A DNA stretch of 64,000 nucleotides from Ligula intestinalis (GCA_036362985.1 JAYGXS010000005.1:25019421-25083420); one strand, 5' to 3'; positions 11,034 through 23,400 are shown, counted from the stretch's first letter. Notes: generated by a model from the sequence alone, not told the origin. Numbers and translations: made by a program.

Positions 11034-11225
11034 TTAATTAAATGCAGGAGGAGTAGAATGCGAGTGATAGGGGAGTGACTCCCAGGCGAGTGCAGTCCAG
11101 CCATGAGTGGGCCAGAGCCCAGAGTCGCATTCCGGTGGGTTTAGTCGCCGGGCCCGGATGCTTGCAACCGACCCTAAGGTCGCAGACTCCGGGAGTGTCT
11201 GAACGTAAGCGGTCACCACAATAGG
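11034..11225 (-). repeat. Dispersed repeat, inverted relative to 13740-13920
   Basis: Minus-strand text CAGACACTCCCGGAG and CCCACTCATGGCTGGA.TGCACTCGC matches 13759-13880 on the plus strand. The two copies therefore form a widely spaced inverted pair about 2.5 kb apart. Confidence 0.6.
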
Positions 11226-12650
11226 GTCTTTGTTAACTGGCCTTTGGAAGTGATTAGTTAATTAGGACAAACAGACGTCCGTGACCTTAACCGAAGCTTT
11301 GACACTGGCTGGTGCGCACGTGCTGGTGGACGCGAGAGCCAGAGATGCGGGTCACATGTCAAAGGCGTGCGAACAAAGAATGGCCTAGAATACGAGGTCA
11401 CTACACGCCTTTAAGCCCACTTCGTCATCCAATGTTGGCCCATGTGCCTCGTGGCACCCTGCGCCCACGCGCTTTGTCCCATGGCCTGACCTCTTGACCT
11501 CGTTGACTGCCTTCCCATTCGTTGACACACTGCGATCTTTATTCCCCTGCCCTTATTCACCACTACTCCCCACGGTCTTTGTTCCCCTCACCGTGTCCTT
11601 ATTCGTCTCTCGTTCTCTAACACCTGTCACGTGTGCTTATTCCCTTACACACCGAAAGCAACGCATCTGCGTCATTCACAAGACTGCTCGTCTAAGCACC
11701 TCGAATGTACGTCCACCCTCCTTTGCTCCTTTGGTTTTCTACCTGTTTACTTCTGTATAACCACATCGAGTTATCCTGACTGTCTCCTGACGCATAAAGA
11801 ATGTTTGAATTATCTCGACTGTCAATTGACATGGCTGCTGACCTCGGGTGCGTCTATTCTGGGGACCAAATTAGCACTGCAGTACGAAAGGCAAATAGTA
11901 TAAAACAGTTATTCGAGAAGCTCAAAGGCTATTAACACTAATTGTTATCCATGCGTAAAATATATATTTAGCGAAATTTGATGAAAGTAAAGTTAACTTA
12001 ATTTGGGTAAAACGGTAAGGTTCCGAATTCACCTGACAATTATATTCATATTGTTGGTAAAAGTTGTAGCTATTTTCAACGTTTTTGGAACTTGAGACTT
12101 CTTTGAAAAGCTTGATATTTATAAACAAACGAGTGGTACAATTTATGTTTATTTTAAGTTATAAGCTCGCCTAAGGTGGTATTTTGCCACTTGAAAGGTT
12201 TCGTACGTGCGTTTATGTTAGTTTGGGAGTGATTATCAATCTCTAGCAAATGTCGACCGCTTGCATGCGTTTCAAATCAAACCGTAAGGACATTCAAAAG
12301 CCGGCATTCTAGCGTGTTTGAACAATCACGAAATTATGGCGATCCCGATTATACGAAGGCAGTACCTTTACCTTAATAGCATTGCGCGCGTTAGCGTATT
12401 ACGAAAACACGCACTTCACGCGTGCTTGGTTGTCATTGGTTGGGATAATTACGTAATCGATAACTGACTGGTTGATCGATTTTGAGTCAGCGCGCGCGCA
12501 TTATGGGCACCCAAGTCACAATATTGTGACATTCAGGTTACCTTAAACAGTAAAGTGTCTAACTCATGAAAGTTCAACCAAAATACCGAAACGTACATTC
12601 GGTTCAAACACATTAGTTAAGTACGGTTGTTATATTGATTACCATGCTAT
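11226..12650. other. Intron sequence, no gene seen
   Basis: Part of the intron between the exons at 9105 and 16031. The first 500 bases are pyrimidine-rich and the rest AT-rich. Open frames are short, with no recognisable motif or splice-flanked coding block. Confidence 0.5.
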
Positions 12651-13200
12651 TAAATCTCACTATATTTTGGTCACCTCTTCATGCCGACTTTTGAACGAAC
12701 TTCCCTCTGATCTCGAGAAAGAAGTATATTCTGTAAAAACTGGCTACTTACCTCGCATGCGTTTTTCGTTTTTCTTTTCACTACGCTTAAAAATCCAAAT
12801 GTAGTTTGCAGAAAACATGCACTAACATATTCTTTCTTTTACCCATTTGGTAGCAAATTGTGTATCATTCGGTTTTAACAGAGTATCTAAATCGCCAAAT
12901 AATTTTGGACCTTACTGGCCGTTACACTAGAATTCAAAGTCTCAAAACTGTGTATATGCTGCATACATTCTGTCTGAGAATATGTCAATCTCGTAGGATT
13001 TTGCAATGGATGTGATCACGATGCATAATTTCTACGCGGCATTATTCAATGGACAGACAAGTTGCTTTATGAATGCCCATTTATGGTCGTAAAACATCTC
13101 ATAAATAGCAACCTTCATAAACCGAAAGACACAATTTTTTTTCTAGTATAAAATTTGAGGAAGGCGTTGACGTAGTAAGCTGAATGCCTGGCAAGATTTC
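12650..13200 (+). mobile_element. Foldback family 1, single arm
   Basis: It contains the family order seen at 33380-33700: CTGTAAAAACTGGCTACTTA, AAAACATGCACTAACATATTC, TTTGGTAGCAAATTGTG, then CGGTTTTAACAGAGTATC and AATAATTTTGGACC. Only one arm is present. Confidence 0.55.
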
Positions 13201-13343
13201 CTAAGCAATTATCTAGGACCCACCGGACGGACTACTAGGATGACCTTCTTTGTTACTGTGTCCGTATTGGTGGATTTCCTACGTGAAGTAAAGCCTTGCA
13301 AGCATATCAACCCAAGTGGGATTAAAATCGCGGCTCACGGTGA

Positions 13344-13440
13344 GCCTCGTAGCTCAATGGTAGCGCATTGGCTGCGCAAAGCCTCCCCCTGTTGTGTGGG
13401 TTCGACTCCCACAGAGGCCGTGAATTTTTCACAATTTGAT
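13344..13440 (+). mobile_element. tRNA-derived SINE, best-preserved copy
   Basis: The head has a near-consensus A box (TAGCTCAATGGT, 13350-13361), a perfect B box (GGTTCGACTCC, 13399-13409) and a 5-bp acceptor GCCTC/GAGGC. The anticodon arm is not regular, so it is probably not a functional tRNA. The tail GTGAATTTTTCACAATTTGAT is shared with related copies at 49903, 58600 and 61976. Confidence 0.6.
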
Positions 13441-13739
13441 CGATCAAAATATTGAGCGCAGTCTGCACGATTATAATAGTCACAACCATACTTAAATCCT
13501 ACGTTTGGATTTAAAGCACATTTCAGAATTTCGGTTTGCATTTCATTAGCTTGTAGCGACCTCTTGTTCTAAGCCATGCTTTGCTCACATGCCTGTGAGG
13601 CATGAACCGAGTGTCTAGCTTTTGTACCTACCAGTTCGTGCGCGCTAGACGATGTCAAACCTCCGATGAAAGTCACGGACGTGTCTGTATTACCTAACTG
13701 GCCAACCACTTCCCAAGGTTAAGTCACAAAAGGACCTAT

Positions 13740-13930
13740 AGGTGGTAAATGATTATTCTCAGACACTCCCGGAGCAGGCGCCCTACTTCCCTGTTGCAGA
13801 CCTCCAGACCCGTTGACTACACCGACCGGAATGTGACTCTAGACTCCGGCCCACTCATGGCTGGAGTGCACTCGCTGGGAGCCACTTACCCATTACTTAT
13901 ATTCTCCTCCTTCTATACCTTATTGTATCA
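13740..13930 (+). repeat. Dispersed repeat, partner of 11034-11225
   Basis: See 11034-11225: same text in opposite orientation. It is followed by CTCCTCCTTCTATACC. No coding function is apparent. Confidence 0.55.
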
Positions 13931-15039
13931 TTCGTAACACTCTGGCCTTCCACGCCTTATATTACCAACTAGTTCGTAACCGATGGGATACGTTTTATCG
14001 GCTATTATCTGGCCGGACTAAAAAGTATTCCAGAAGTTAAGGGAGCTCGTCGAGAACTGTGTATAATATTAACACCACTGCTACCGCCTTAAATTAGCAC
14101 AACTGAACCCTACAAAAAGTAAAACAAAAAGCAACAAAATCAACTTTGCAGGCTTACCAGATTTTCATCCAGACAAATCCCTCCATACAGGACTTTGCAA
14201 TGCTGGAGATTCTGACAAACCTCCGTGGCGGGAATACTTTCGTTAAGCATACATTCACCCAACAGCGACTTTCTTGTTTGTCTTGGAGTTCCGCAAGAGG
14301 CTCCCCGCTTGGACCAAATTGCTGGGCAGAAAAACAACCCTTTTTGAGGCTTTTCAATAAACTTGGCAGTGGAAAATAAATAAAAGCACGAAAGAGCACG
14401 CTGTGCATTGAATCAACTGCGGCAGCATCGGAAAGACCACATTTGCAGCCCCGCTAACATGGAACTCGATAGAAAAGTACAGGTTTTGTAGTGAATTTGA
14501 GGCAAGTGTAGAGGGACAAAATTATTTTGGATAACTTTGCCTATTTCAAAGACACCACTTGCCTCAAACTGAAGAACGGTAAAGATGAAGCATATGACTC
14601 CTTAAAAAGGAACCGCTGCAATACCATACTGGCTGCACAGGTGCTGGCTCAAACCCCGCATGCATGTTTTGTCGGCATTCTAACGCAGCTTGAGTCCAGC
14701 TCATCAGTGGTTCCCCGGCATGCCTTTGTTGTGGTCGATGCTGCCCCGATGCCCTACTACTTCCTGACACCACAGACGAGGTCACTCAGAGCATAGGACT
14801 TCGCGCGAAGGCAGTTTTCAGTGTGCATCGGACAAGACGCAAACTGACGCGCAACCGAACGCCCGCAACGTGTCTCCCCCCACTCTTGCCTCAACCCACA
14901 ACTGCTTGCGCTCAATCCGTCCAATTAAATTCCCGCGTTAGCAGACTTACATCGTTTATTAGGTTGGTCTCAATCCGCGGGGACACAGATGACTATGCGG
15001 TGCCTGCCCCCAGGCATCACTTCAGACTTGTTTTCCTTT

Positions 15040-15440
15040 ACAGCACTGCGCCCATCCCAGCTCGGGACACCGACAGCTAGGCGGTGGCCTGTTGCTGGCA
15101 GTGGGGGAGAGAGTGAGCCCGACCCTCAGCGCATTTCTTTCCTCACTATAATCAATCTGATGCGTTTTAAACTATCGCAGTGCGCTAGTAGCCGTGGCTT
15201 GGAGTGTTACAAACTGACAGGATAACGTGAGCACCGCAGTCGGCTGAATGTCGCTTGTTATGTTGAGTGGCTAACTGTGGGGTGAGAGTCAGGCTGCAAC
15301 GACTCCTTCTTAATGTGGCCTTTATGGTGCTCCCAGTTAGTAGCGAGACGTGCTGTTGGTACGGGTGTTGGGTGTTGGTCGCGCCAGCCGTCTGCGCCAC
15401 TCCCCATCTCCGGCTTTCTTGACTTTCGTTTTGACACTAT
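15040..15440 (+). repeat. Dispersed repeat, full-length copy
   Basis: This is the plus-strand counterpart of 4640-5060, containing ACTATCGCAGTGCGCTA, GGCTTGGAGTGTTAC and CTCCTTCTTAATGTGGCCTT. It lies in the intron upstream of the GAIN exon. Confidence 0.6.
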
Positions 15441-16030
15441 AGCCATGCGGAAGTCACTGCATTGTCTCAGCCCGCTGGTGAATAATTATACAGCTTATAC
15501 TACTGACTGCCTGAGGCCAGCTTGTATATAGCATGCGGTTATGCCGCAGTGGCTAGTGGACTTCAGCGCATATATTCATATCAAACTTTGGCCTACAGTT
15601 GTAGGCCCTTGAGTATTTCCTGAACTACACTGTGGAAAATGGAAAGCTGAAATGCAGGTGCCCTTTTAGGGTCTAATTCCAGGGCAAATAGGGTCGATTT
15701 TATTGTTGGGGTTTAGTTTAGGGCCAGGTCTAGAAAGTTATAATCAGGGCCTGTGTTAAGGTAAGTGAGAGTTATGGCGAGGTAAGCTAACTGTATTATC
15801 TTAAGAATGAAGTGTTATCGGGCTAGTGTTGCTATCCTTCATTTTTATGCTCAAAAACAAAAAAAAACAAAAAAACGTAAAATTTCCAAGAAAGTCAATA
15901 GTAAGGCAATATGGTGTGCCCCCCTCCCCCTTCCCAACGGAGTTGAGCGTCGTTAGTAAAAATAATCCCCTTATTGCAGCTGTATGGCTCACGTACCGAG
16001 GGAACTAATGCTGCCGGAGGCTACCTTCAC

Positions 16031-16384
16031 CTCCGACATATTCGGCATTGTTCGCACCGCGGCTCCGATGTATATTCCGGGGGTCGGGTTGGCTGGCAGG
16101 TGGAGGGAAAACGTAAGTATTGGCTGGCTGGTTGATACCAACGGCTTGCCGTCCTTGTAGACTTCAAGTGTTGCTTCACTGCTCTCTGTGCCTGCGACAT
16201 ACACGATTCCAAGGTTCGTCCACGCCTCTACCTCAAAGACATCCAGTTGAAATATACGACTCATGGTTTGCTCTTCACGATACTCCACGATGAGATGAAG
16301 GCGGCCAGGCGCATCGGGATACTGCACGTAGACCGCTAGACCTCTGAACTTCGGAGGGCCCGTGGAGAGGACAAGCAGTTCATC
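16031..16384 (-). CDS. Adhesion GPCR exon: LamG-like module 6, remainder
   Basis: The exon follows TTTTTACCCGACAG in phase 0 and encodes DELLVLSTG, then LAVYVQYPD, RLHLIVEYREE, AWTNLGIVYVAG and LEVYKDGKPLVST, the repeated central strand and Gly turn. It ends near TMPNMSE. I chose the donor GAG|GTGAAG at 16031. AAG|GTAGCC at 16025 would add two codons and is also in frame. This is the last lectin module before the GAIN domain. Confidence 0.87.
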
Positions 16385-16569
16385 CTGTCGGGTAAAAAAA
16401 ACTTACACACTTATTCAGGGGCACACATGTAGAGGATGCAAAACTTGGCCAATGAACACGATCATAAATTCAGACTAGGTAGTTAACAAGGTACGCCAAA
16501 ACTGTTTAATAATCAGAAGGTACCGGTAAAGAAGACAGATGATCGAACACCGGAACGATTTGTAGCTTA

Positions 16570-16862
16570 TTCTGAGCTGTCCCTGTAATAACACAGGCCA
16601 AATTAAACGCATGCTCGGGTCGCGCATGCATGAAAACATGTTGGCCGTGCGACGAGTTGACGAATTATCACAAGTTGCCGCTCCAACCTACGAAACAGGC
16701 CTTGTGTTCAGCTTCGCCACTGTCAAGGTACTGGCCTATGCAGGAAACAAAACGAGCAGAGAATTACTCGAAGCCTGGTCCATGGACGAGATGTGTCAAA
16801 TTGACGCTGGCTTACAGAGGCGTGCACTCTTGCAGACGATCACAGCCAGACGTCCGTCATAA
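16570..16862 (+). mobile_element. Penelope-like GIY-YIG fragment
   Basis: It reads LSCPCNNTGQIKRMLGSRMHENMLAVRR, then FATVKVLAYAGNKTSRELLEAWSMDE. These are the recognition helix and C-terminal helix of the GIY-YIG nuclease of Penelope-like elements. The RT part is missing. Confidence 0.6.
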
Positions 16863-17248
16863 TTAACCGGGCCCACATCCTCCATAATTGCTCCATTTTT
16901 GTTGCTGGCGTGGCCATTAGGCGCCAAAAACTGACAGTTTTCGATTTTTTACACGTTCAAATTGTTCACAGGCTAGAACTAGCCACTCTTTTGTTGCTGC
17001 TTCCCATCTCTGACGATGGGCTCCGGTAAGAGTCCGAAAGCCCACAAATAAAATTAACATCGTTTCGGTGTTCGATCCGAATACCTGGAGCATGAACTTT
17101 CTGCTTCATTCATCCGAAGGTACCCTCTTCCTTTTTATTCTATCCATAATTAGGTGCCGTCTACCTGTAATTCTACAACCAGACCACCGGCTTTCTCCAG
17201 CTGGCCCCTTCCTGCCAGTTTATTACGATTCATGCCCACTACTTGTTA

Positions 17249-18033
17249 CAGGAGTCGCCGGCTATTAAGCCCACGGCTAATAAGCCCAGCCGCGTATTAA
17301 GCCCACATCCGCTTGGGACGGAATTTCACATAGCAAAATCTACCGGCTAATAAGCTCAGTCACCGGCTACAAAGCCCAGTTTGCCGGATGTGCCTTGTTT
17401 TCGTTTTTCAAGTTAAGTTTAGCGAAACCCTTTTCGGACGGCAGCAGACATGAGGGGTCAAAAGGACAAATCCCAACACGAGAAAGCCGCACGCGCAAAA
17501 GGCTAACGCATCCGAATGGCAGCGATGAGGACACACACACACACAAAAAGGGAACAACGCGTTCAGGGCCACGCAAGACGATGCCGACAGGCGTGACCCC
17601 AATGCATACCAAGGTCGTCTGGCTAGCCTACCTAGGTCTCCAAATATTTAAAGTTGATGATAGCTGCACTCTACACTCTGCAACGCAGTCTACAGGCATC
17701 AGATTTGACAAAATTTGACGATTTCTGGTGCCTGAAGAAGGATATCAAAGAGCACTTGCGAGTGAAGTTTACTCCAAAACAACTGACACTAGACCGTTTT
17801 TTTAAACGTATTGCAAATCATTTTTGTTTGTTTAAGTTATTACGTACAACACAGACAAACAACATTCTTTTCTTGACCATAACCAAGCTCTACAAATAAT
17901 ACAATACGCATATAATGCATAGTGCCTATCCCGCGTTTGCTAATCAAGAACTAGGACTCTCCGGTTAATGCACCCGCCAATAAATTTTAATTTGACCTGG
18001 GCCCGAGGTGGGCTTAATAGCCGGCGACTACTG
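17249..18033. mobile_element. TA-flanked inverted-repeat DNA element, 785 bp
   Basis: The termini CAGGAGTCGCCGGCTATTAA and its near-perfect complement at 18010-18033 form about 27-bp TIRs. Both sides are flanked by TA, the target duplication of Tc1/mariner/pogo elements. The left end holds degenerate repeats of a CCGGCTAATAAGCCCA unit. A frame near 17735-17820 ends FTPKQLTLDRFFKR, possibly the tail of a pogo/Tigger-type transposase. It is an internally deleted copy; the class is inference. Confidence 0.75.
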
Positions 18034-18922
18034 TATTAGCACGAACGCTGCGTTAGCCCAGCTGTTGTTGTCCCGAACGCCAGCACGCGGGACCAAGAGA
18101 AGTCAATCGGCCGGGAGGAGAAGTGTATTCACGCAGAACACATCAAGGCGGGAAAGTACAAGTCCCTGCTCGTCACTCTTACAAAAGGCTCCATGAATTG
18201 GCTTCAGCGACAGGGGGCCAATCAGCTATCAGGAAAAAATCGATAACCACGGCACGCTCTCATGACAGGGGCGTGGAGTTGCATGTGGCGGCCTTTCTGC
18301 AAGATGAGTGGTCGTAAGAATGGGGGCATTCCCAACATAGTTGTAGCTACCCAAGCTGCCCATAGCACTATCGTTGGTACGTATCTCATTCATTCAATCT
18401 CATTATTATTTGTCCATTCAATTTTTTCGCCCGAACTCCATCCGGGCATGAAAAACTTTTTGTAGCAGCCTTACTCTGAGTGCCTCTTGCGAGTGCTTGC
18501 ACATGCGCACCAGTGGCAACCGATCCGGGTCTTCCTAACTGGCCAATAATCTTCATTTGTAAAAACTGGAGAAAACGCATCCCAATAAATTTTAATTTGA
18601 AGAAGAATATGTTATTCGGGATATAAACGTAAGTTTAATGAGTGAATTTTCGAGACTTGTTTCCAACCTCGTCGGACTTACAAGAAATGCGCCAAGAACA
18701 ACTAAAACTTAAAAAGTGCGGAAAAAATCAATAGCTATCTGGGGTGAGACCTGATTGGTAGATATGACCTCTGGCAGTCTGCGTTTCCTTTGTCTTTGCT
18801 GGTAATGAATTGCTGTTTATAATACGTTGGCCATCGAGCAGCTACTGGTGAGACATGAGAGCGAGCCCTAAGGCACAAGGGGAAGAGCGAATTCTGTAAC
18901 CGATCGATGAGCACCCATCTGC

Positions 18923-18924
<2 letters not shown>

Positions 18925-18960
<36 letters not shown>
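18925..18960. repeat. (TA)n microsatellite
   Basis: About 17 uninterrupted TA units following CATACA. Confidence 0.95.
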
Positions 18961-18965
<5 letters not shown>

Positions 18966-19804
18966 GAATTTTATGCATGGCACCGATGGCGTACCGTACT
19001 CTCGAGATGCGTATAAGTTAAAGGACCCAAACACATGCCTCGGCGACATTTCTGCCACTGCATGAAACAACAGCAAGGCATTCGGTTCCTCAGTTGCGCA
19101 TAAAACATTATTGGGGACCCACAGAGAAGCCAAACCCCTTGCTGTTGGGTCATGCAGCACTTGACTGAAAGCATTACTTTGATCTGAACATATACATAAA
19201 TCGGAGGTGAGAAGACGACTTCGGGTACCAGCCGTGTATATTCATGCCGTTACAAATTCCGTCTATCCTCCTTGAGTATAATATCGTAATTCACAGCATA
19301 CTTGGGATGTGAAATTTACGCTAGCGTGACCCTGTGGCGGTCCGGAGATTACCCTCTGCGCTGAAACGCTTTATTCGCTGTCAAACTGTGCGCCGCCGCT
19401 CGAGTGCTCGTGGCCAATTCCCCGGAGTGCCCCGCCTGACTCATTATGCCTTTGACCGCGAACCATGCTGGCGTGACGGTCGTGTGATCTTTCAAGGTCG
19501 TCCTGATGTCTAGCCATTTGTCTAGTGGGCTGTACACCTCTCCTGATTGGCTGGAGGGCGCCTCCAGCTCCTCTAAGCCGCGCGCATAGGCCCAGACCAG
19601 ACACACGGCAACTGGCTTGTAAGCAGCTTGTTTCTGGAGAGCCCTTTGTCAGCTCCTTTTGTTACAGTAAACTCTCCTACCTAATTGGTCTCACTGCCTT
19701 CTGACTTGGAGTACGTTCTGTAGTCGACCATTCCTTCTTTCGACAACCTCATAAGCATGCATAGTCATGCACAAAGTCTTTATGTTTTCTGGGACCAGGG
19801 GTTT

Positions 19805-19870
19805 ATTTGTCCGCAGTTTCGAACCCTCCCGCGAGCTCATTGTCAAGGAGTGAAAAATACTGGTGAAACC
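19805..19870 (-). ncRNA. Third hammerhead-like variant, inverted relative to 20160
   Basis: The minus strand has TTGACAA, a CTC/GAG stem, TTCGAAAC, a TGC in place of the NUH triplet, and GGACAAATAAA. A similar block occurs on the plus strand at about 20178-20235. Core changes (CUGANGA to TTGACAA) make activity unlikely. Confidence 0.35.
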
Positions 19871-20190
19871 GGCAAACGGGTTGTCACGAGAATGCAACAG
19901 CATAAACTCGCTGTGCGACGTTAGGACAAGCTTTCCCCGGTAGCCACCAACGCATCCACGCCAGGGAACGGTTTCGACTTCGAATATGTGCGAATACTGG
20001 GTCAGTCAGATGACCAAACTTCATGCTTGCTGCAGGAAGCATGGCATTCACGAACGTATTCAATTACCAGGCATATCGAGCTTCCTGATGCCTACCTTGC
20101 TTTGCGCGAACAGATCGAGGGCAGGGGTCCCTCCTGGCAGAACCGAGTTAAACAAACTGTGAGCCCTACATTTTTCACTCCTTGACAATG
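19870..20190 (+). mobile_element. Penelope-like GIY-YIG C-terminal fragment
   Basis: It reads QHKLAVRR.DKLSPVATNA...GFDFEYVRILGQ, then LLQEAWHS.TYSITRHIELPDAYLALR. This aligns with 1740-1900 and 16650-16800. A stop interrupts the first part. Confidence 0.6.
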
Positions 20191-20369
20191 AGCTCACGGG
20201 AGGGTTCGACACGTCGGACCAATAAATCTCATGTCCCAGAGAACGTCTTATTTTCTTCTATTCAGTTACCTGGGCCTGGCATATTCTTGGTCATTCATAG
20301 TCTGTATTTTTAGAATATAGATGCGTGGACAAGCTAACAGACATACGTACTTTATTCCGAAAGGCTTAC

Positions 20370-21872
20370 CTCAGAAGTATGAAGCTCATGGTGCGTCCCG
20401 TCTTTACCAGCAATCTTCAGCCAAAACGAAATCGTAAACACCTCACATTTGCTGTCCGGACCAGTCACACACCCTGTCCCTGGACGCTCGAGCAGCGAGC
20501 TATTGAAGCTGGACAGTAGCGACGCCATCTCCGGCACATTCAAGAAATTTGGTTCACTGCCTTTTAAGCTGAACAAAAAGTCCGTGTCCTCGTAACAAGT
20601 CTGCAGCAGGTTTATATCTGGCATCTGACCGCCGGAAGCATCAGGTTCTTTCTCGGCCACGGCGATATCTGTGACACAAAGGTTAATATTCTGTCCAATC
20701 ACAATCCTCGGATAGAGGAGCCCAGTCACTGGCGCCGGGCTGTTGTGCCCAATTTCACATACTCCCGTTCCACCGGTGCTGAGCAACTCCCCATTCAGCT
20801 TTATCTCCGGTGGTTTTGTGCTGTAGACGTATACTTGTATGTAATTCCAGGTGTTGACTGGTCCGAGAGCACTCATGTTGCCATAGTTACGGCAAGTTAG
20901 TAGGGCTGATCTGACAAAAACTGCGAGTTGATTGGTGCTTGGTTGAAGTACCAGCTGAAAGCCAATTAGGCTGGCACCTGCAGGGTCGCGAGGCGGTGCG
21001 CTGATCACGTACTTGTCTTCGGCATTGGGTGGCAGAGTCTCCCTCAGACTAAAATCGATCATCACTTGGTACTCCAGACAGCGAGCGGAACCGAAGAGGC
21101 AGGAGGAAGCCAGGTTGGAGGTAGCGCTACCGGCCCGAGCATCGCCTGTCAGCACAAGATAGGACTGGGGGCCGCCCTGAGTGCACAGCGCCATACCCTC
21201 CTCATTATAACGGTCTTTAGAACGCGTGACCTCAGTGGCCACCAATCGGTGTGGTGCCAGATAAGTCAGCCAGCCGGAAACTGGCCAATAGAAAGTCGCA
21301 GAGGCAAAGAAAGTGGACTGAGTAGTCGGCAGACCCAGGAAAGCGTGTATACGAGCGTCGTGGAAAAAGGCATCGGGTGAGGCCTGCAGAACCGAAATGG
21401 CCAGTCCGGCGCTCAGAAGACCACTCGAAGAGGCGATTAAATAGACAGGATCGGTTGCTGTCATTGCATAGAGCTTGCGGCTTCGATCGATGGCGGTATC
21501 GATACTCGCCGGATGTTTATTATATTCGCACACAGCGATCACCTTGCCATTCAGCAGAATTTGTACTTCCACCGCATTCAGTTTTCTGGCTAGCGGGAAA
21601 ACCGCGAGGGCCACGTGGAACCACTGATCGTAGGTCACGCCGAGCGTGAGTTTGCCAGTGGAACCAAAACATCCGGTCGTTACGGGGTCTTTGGAGGCGG
21701 AGGAGGCAGGAGACATCACTACCCAGCCGCCCAGTTGCCAACCACCCTCCATCAGGGCAAGCCCAAAGTTGCCGCCAGAGCCGGAGAGAAGAACAACGGG
21801 TTCTGTGTGGTTTCTATGCTCAGTAGTGGGATTGAGCGCAACGAGGGAGTACCAGCCACCGACTGTGAACCC
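20370..21872 (-). CDS. Adhesion GPCR large exon: modules 4 and 5, start of module 6
   Basis: This 1,503-nt exon is 501 codons, phase 0 at both ends, with acceptor CCATTTTAG and donor GTAAGC. It continues module 4 with GFTVGGWYSLVAL, QWFHVALAVF and VQILLNGKVIAVC. A linker with TFYWPVSGWLTYL follows, then module 5 complete: CLFGSARC, YQVMIDFSL, TWNYIQVYVY and EIKLNGELLS. A second linker leads to module 6 with GCVTGPDSKC and FTISFWLKIAG. Unlike modules 1-3, module 5 has no internal intron here, which suggests intron loss or retrocopy-mediated module gain; that is inference. Confidence 0.9.
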
Positions 21873-22079
21873 CTAAAATGGTTGGCAAAAAAGCAAACAT
21901 TGAGTGCACAGGAGGGTGACGATGCGGTTTAAAGGAATGGCGGACTAGAATTAGAAATTGGGGACTTGGTATGGACACAGAAAAAAGGAAAGCTTGTGGC
22001 GAATCCTGCAAACAAATTTCAGGACGAAATTTAGCTGGGTAATTTAGCGTACATCTGGACAGGTTATTTTGATCAACTG

Positions 22080-23400
22080 AGTGGACTTAATAATAAGAAA
22101 GGCTTTGGTTTGGAATACTGCCCTCTTATTTAAAGTTATTGGGGAAAGCAGGCCCTTGCTTTTGCTAAATCATGAGTATGTTTACATAAAAGGAATTCCG
22201 TATGCCATAAGGAAAGACAGGACCAAACATTCTTCTAATATGCATAGTGCAGTGGAAGAATTCCATAATTAGTAAAAAAAGGTTGAATAATAATCTCTTC
22301 CAGTACTGGAAATTTTTGTGCGAAGTTGATCAAGTAGAACTAAAGTTAAATTTAAGGACTCGCATTTATTTTCAGAAACAAGCAGCAATAGAAGTTTAAA
22401 GCATTATATTTAGCTATTCTGTGAAGTTTTTTTTGCAAAAAATGCAGTAACGAAAAGTTCTTGGTCGAACATTTCCTTTTACCGCACAGCTCGTCGTGCG
22501 CGTAGACAAAGTTTCGACATGTAACCGCGCAGACAGCCAATGGAAGGCCTTATTGAATGCAAGTCATGTAGAAATAAAATTTTTGTCAACAATACGTTCC
22601 GCTCAAGTGTTATTTAGAAACGGAACGGACAGAAGAATAATGAGTATTTCAAAAATGATCATATACGTTGCCTGTTTTTTGCATTCGCACGCACATTACG
22701 GATCTTGCAATAAATCTCCTTAAGCGAAAAATAATCCGTTATAAAGAGAAAGGTATGTTCTTTCATCTCCAGTCAAATTTAATCGTTAACCTTCAGATAA
22801 TTTAAAGAAATTGTCAAACTTCCCCAATTTCTCTGTGAGATTATCTTGGAAAAAGTTAATATACGCAGAATTTCGTCAGCGAAATATCAAATAAAGGCAC
22901 TTTTTAAAGAGGTTACCTATTATGGAAACTTTTTTTATTAATCTTACGAATAGCAATATGCGTGATATCTAGCAGACATGTTGTATGCTCGAAAATGTGG
23001 TTTGCCGTTTTGTAGCATTTCCAAATTTGACCAACATGGCCATCTGCATAGAAAATAATATTCAAAAGCTCATTTTTTCGGTCAATGCAGTTTAGTTATA
23101 TCTTATTTTAAAGGGTTTGATGTAAACGTTGAACAAACGGACAATATGTAAAGTGATCCATGAATACACCAAAAAATACCGAAATGAAGAGGGAATTTAT
23201 TCAACGATATTCAATAACTACGAATGTAATCATTCTCAAACATACAAAATATTTCGACTAAAGGCAAGTTCTTTTTGTATAAAGAAAGTGGTTGCTTTAA
23301 GTTTTATACTTAACAAAATATTTAAATTTATTGTTCTAATTTATAGCTGTTTTGACGTCTTTACAAGCTGGGAATTATCAAGAAAATTTTATTTTTCTTA
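22080..23400 (+). repeat. AT-rich repeat related to family 2 interior
   Basis: Stretches such as AAAGGAATTCCGTATGCCATAAG and TTTCATCTCCAG resemble 53510-53530 and 54070-54080 within the 2.2-kb family 2 copy. No TIRs were located here and no coding signal is seen. Confidence 0.4.

Noticed and set aside
13344..13419. Functional tRNA gene
   Set aside because: Good A and B boxes, but the acceptor is only 5 bp, the anticodon arm is irregular and the tail matches dispersed repeats.
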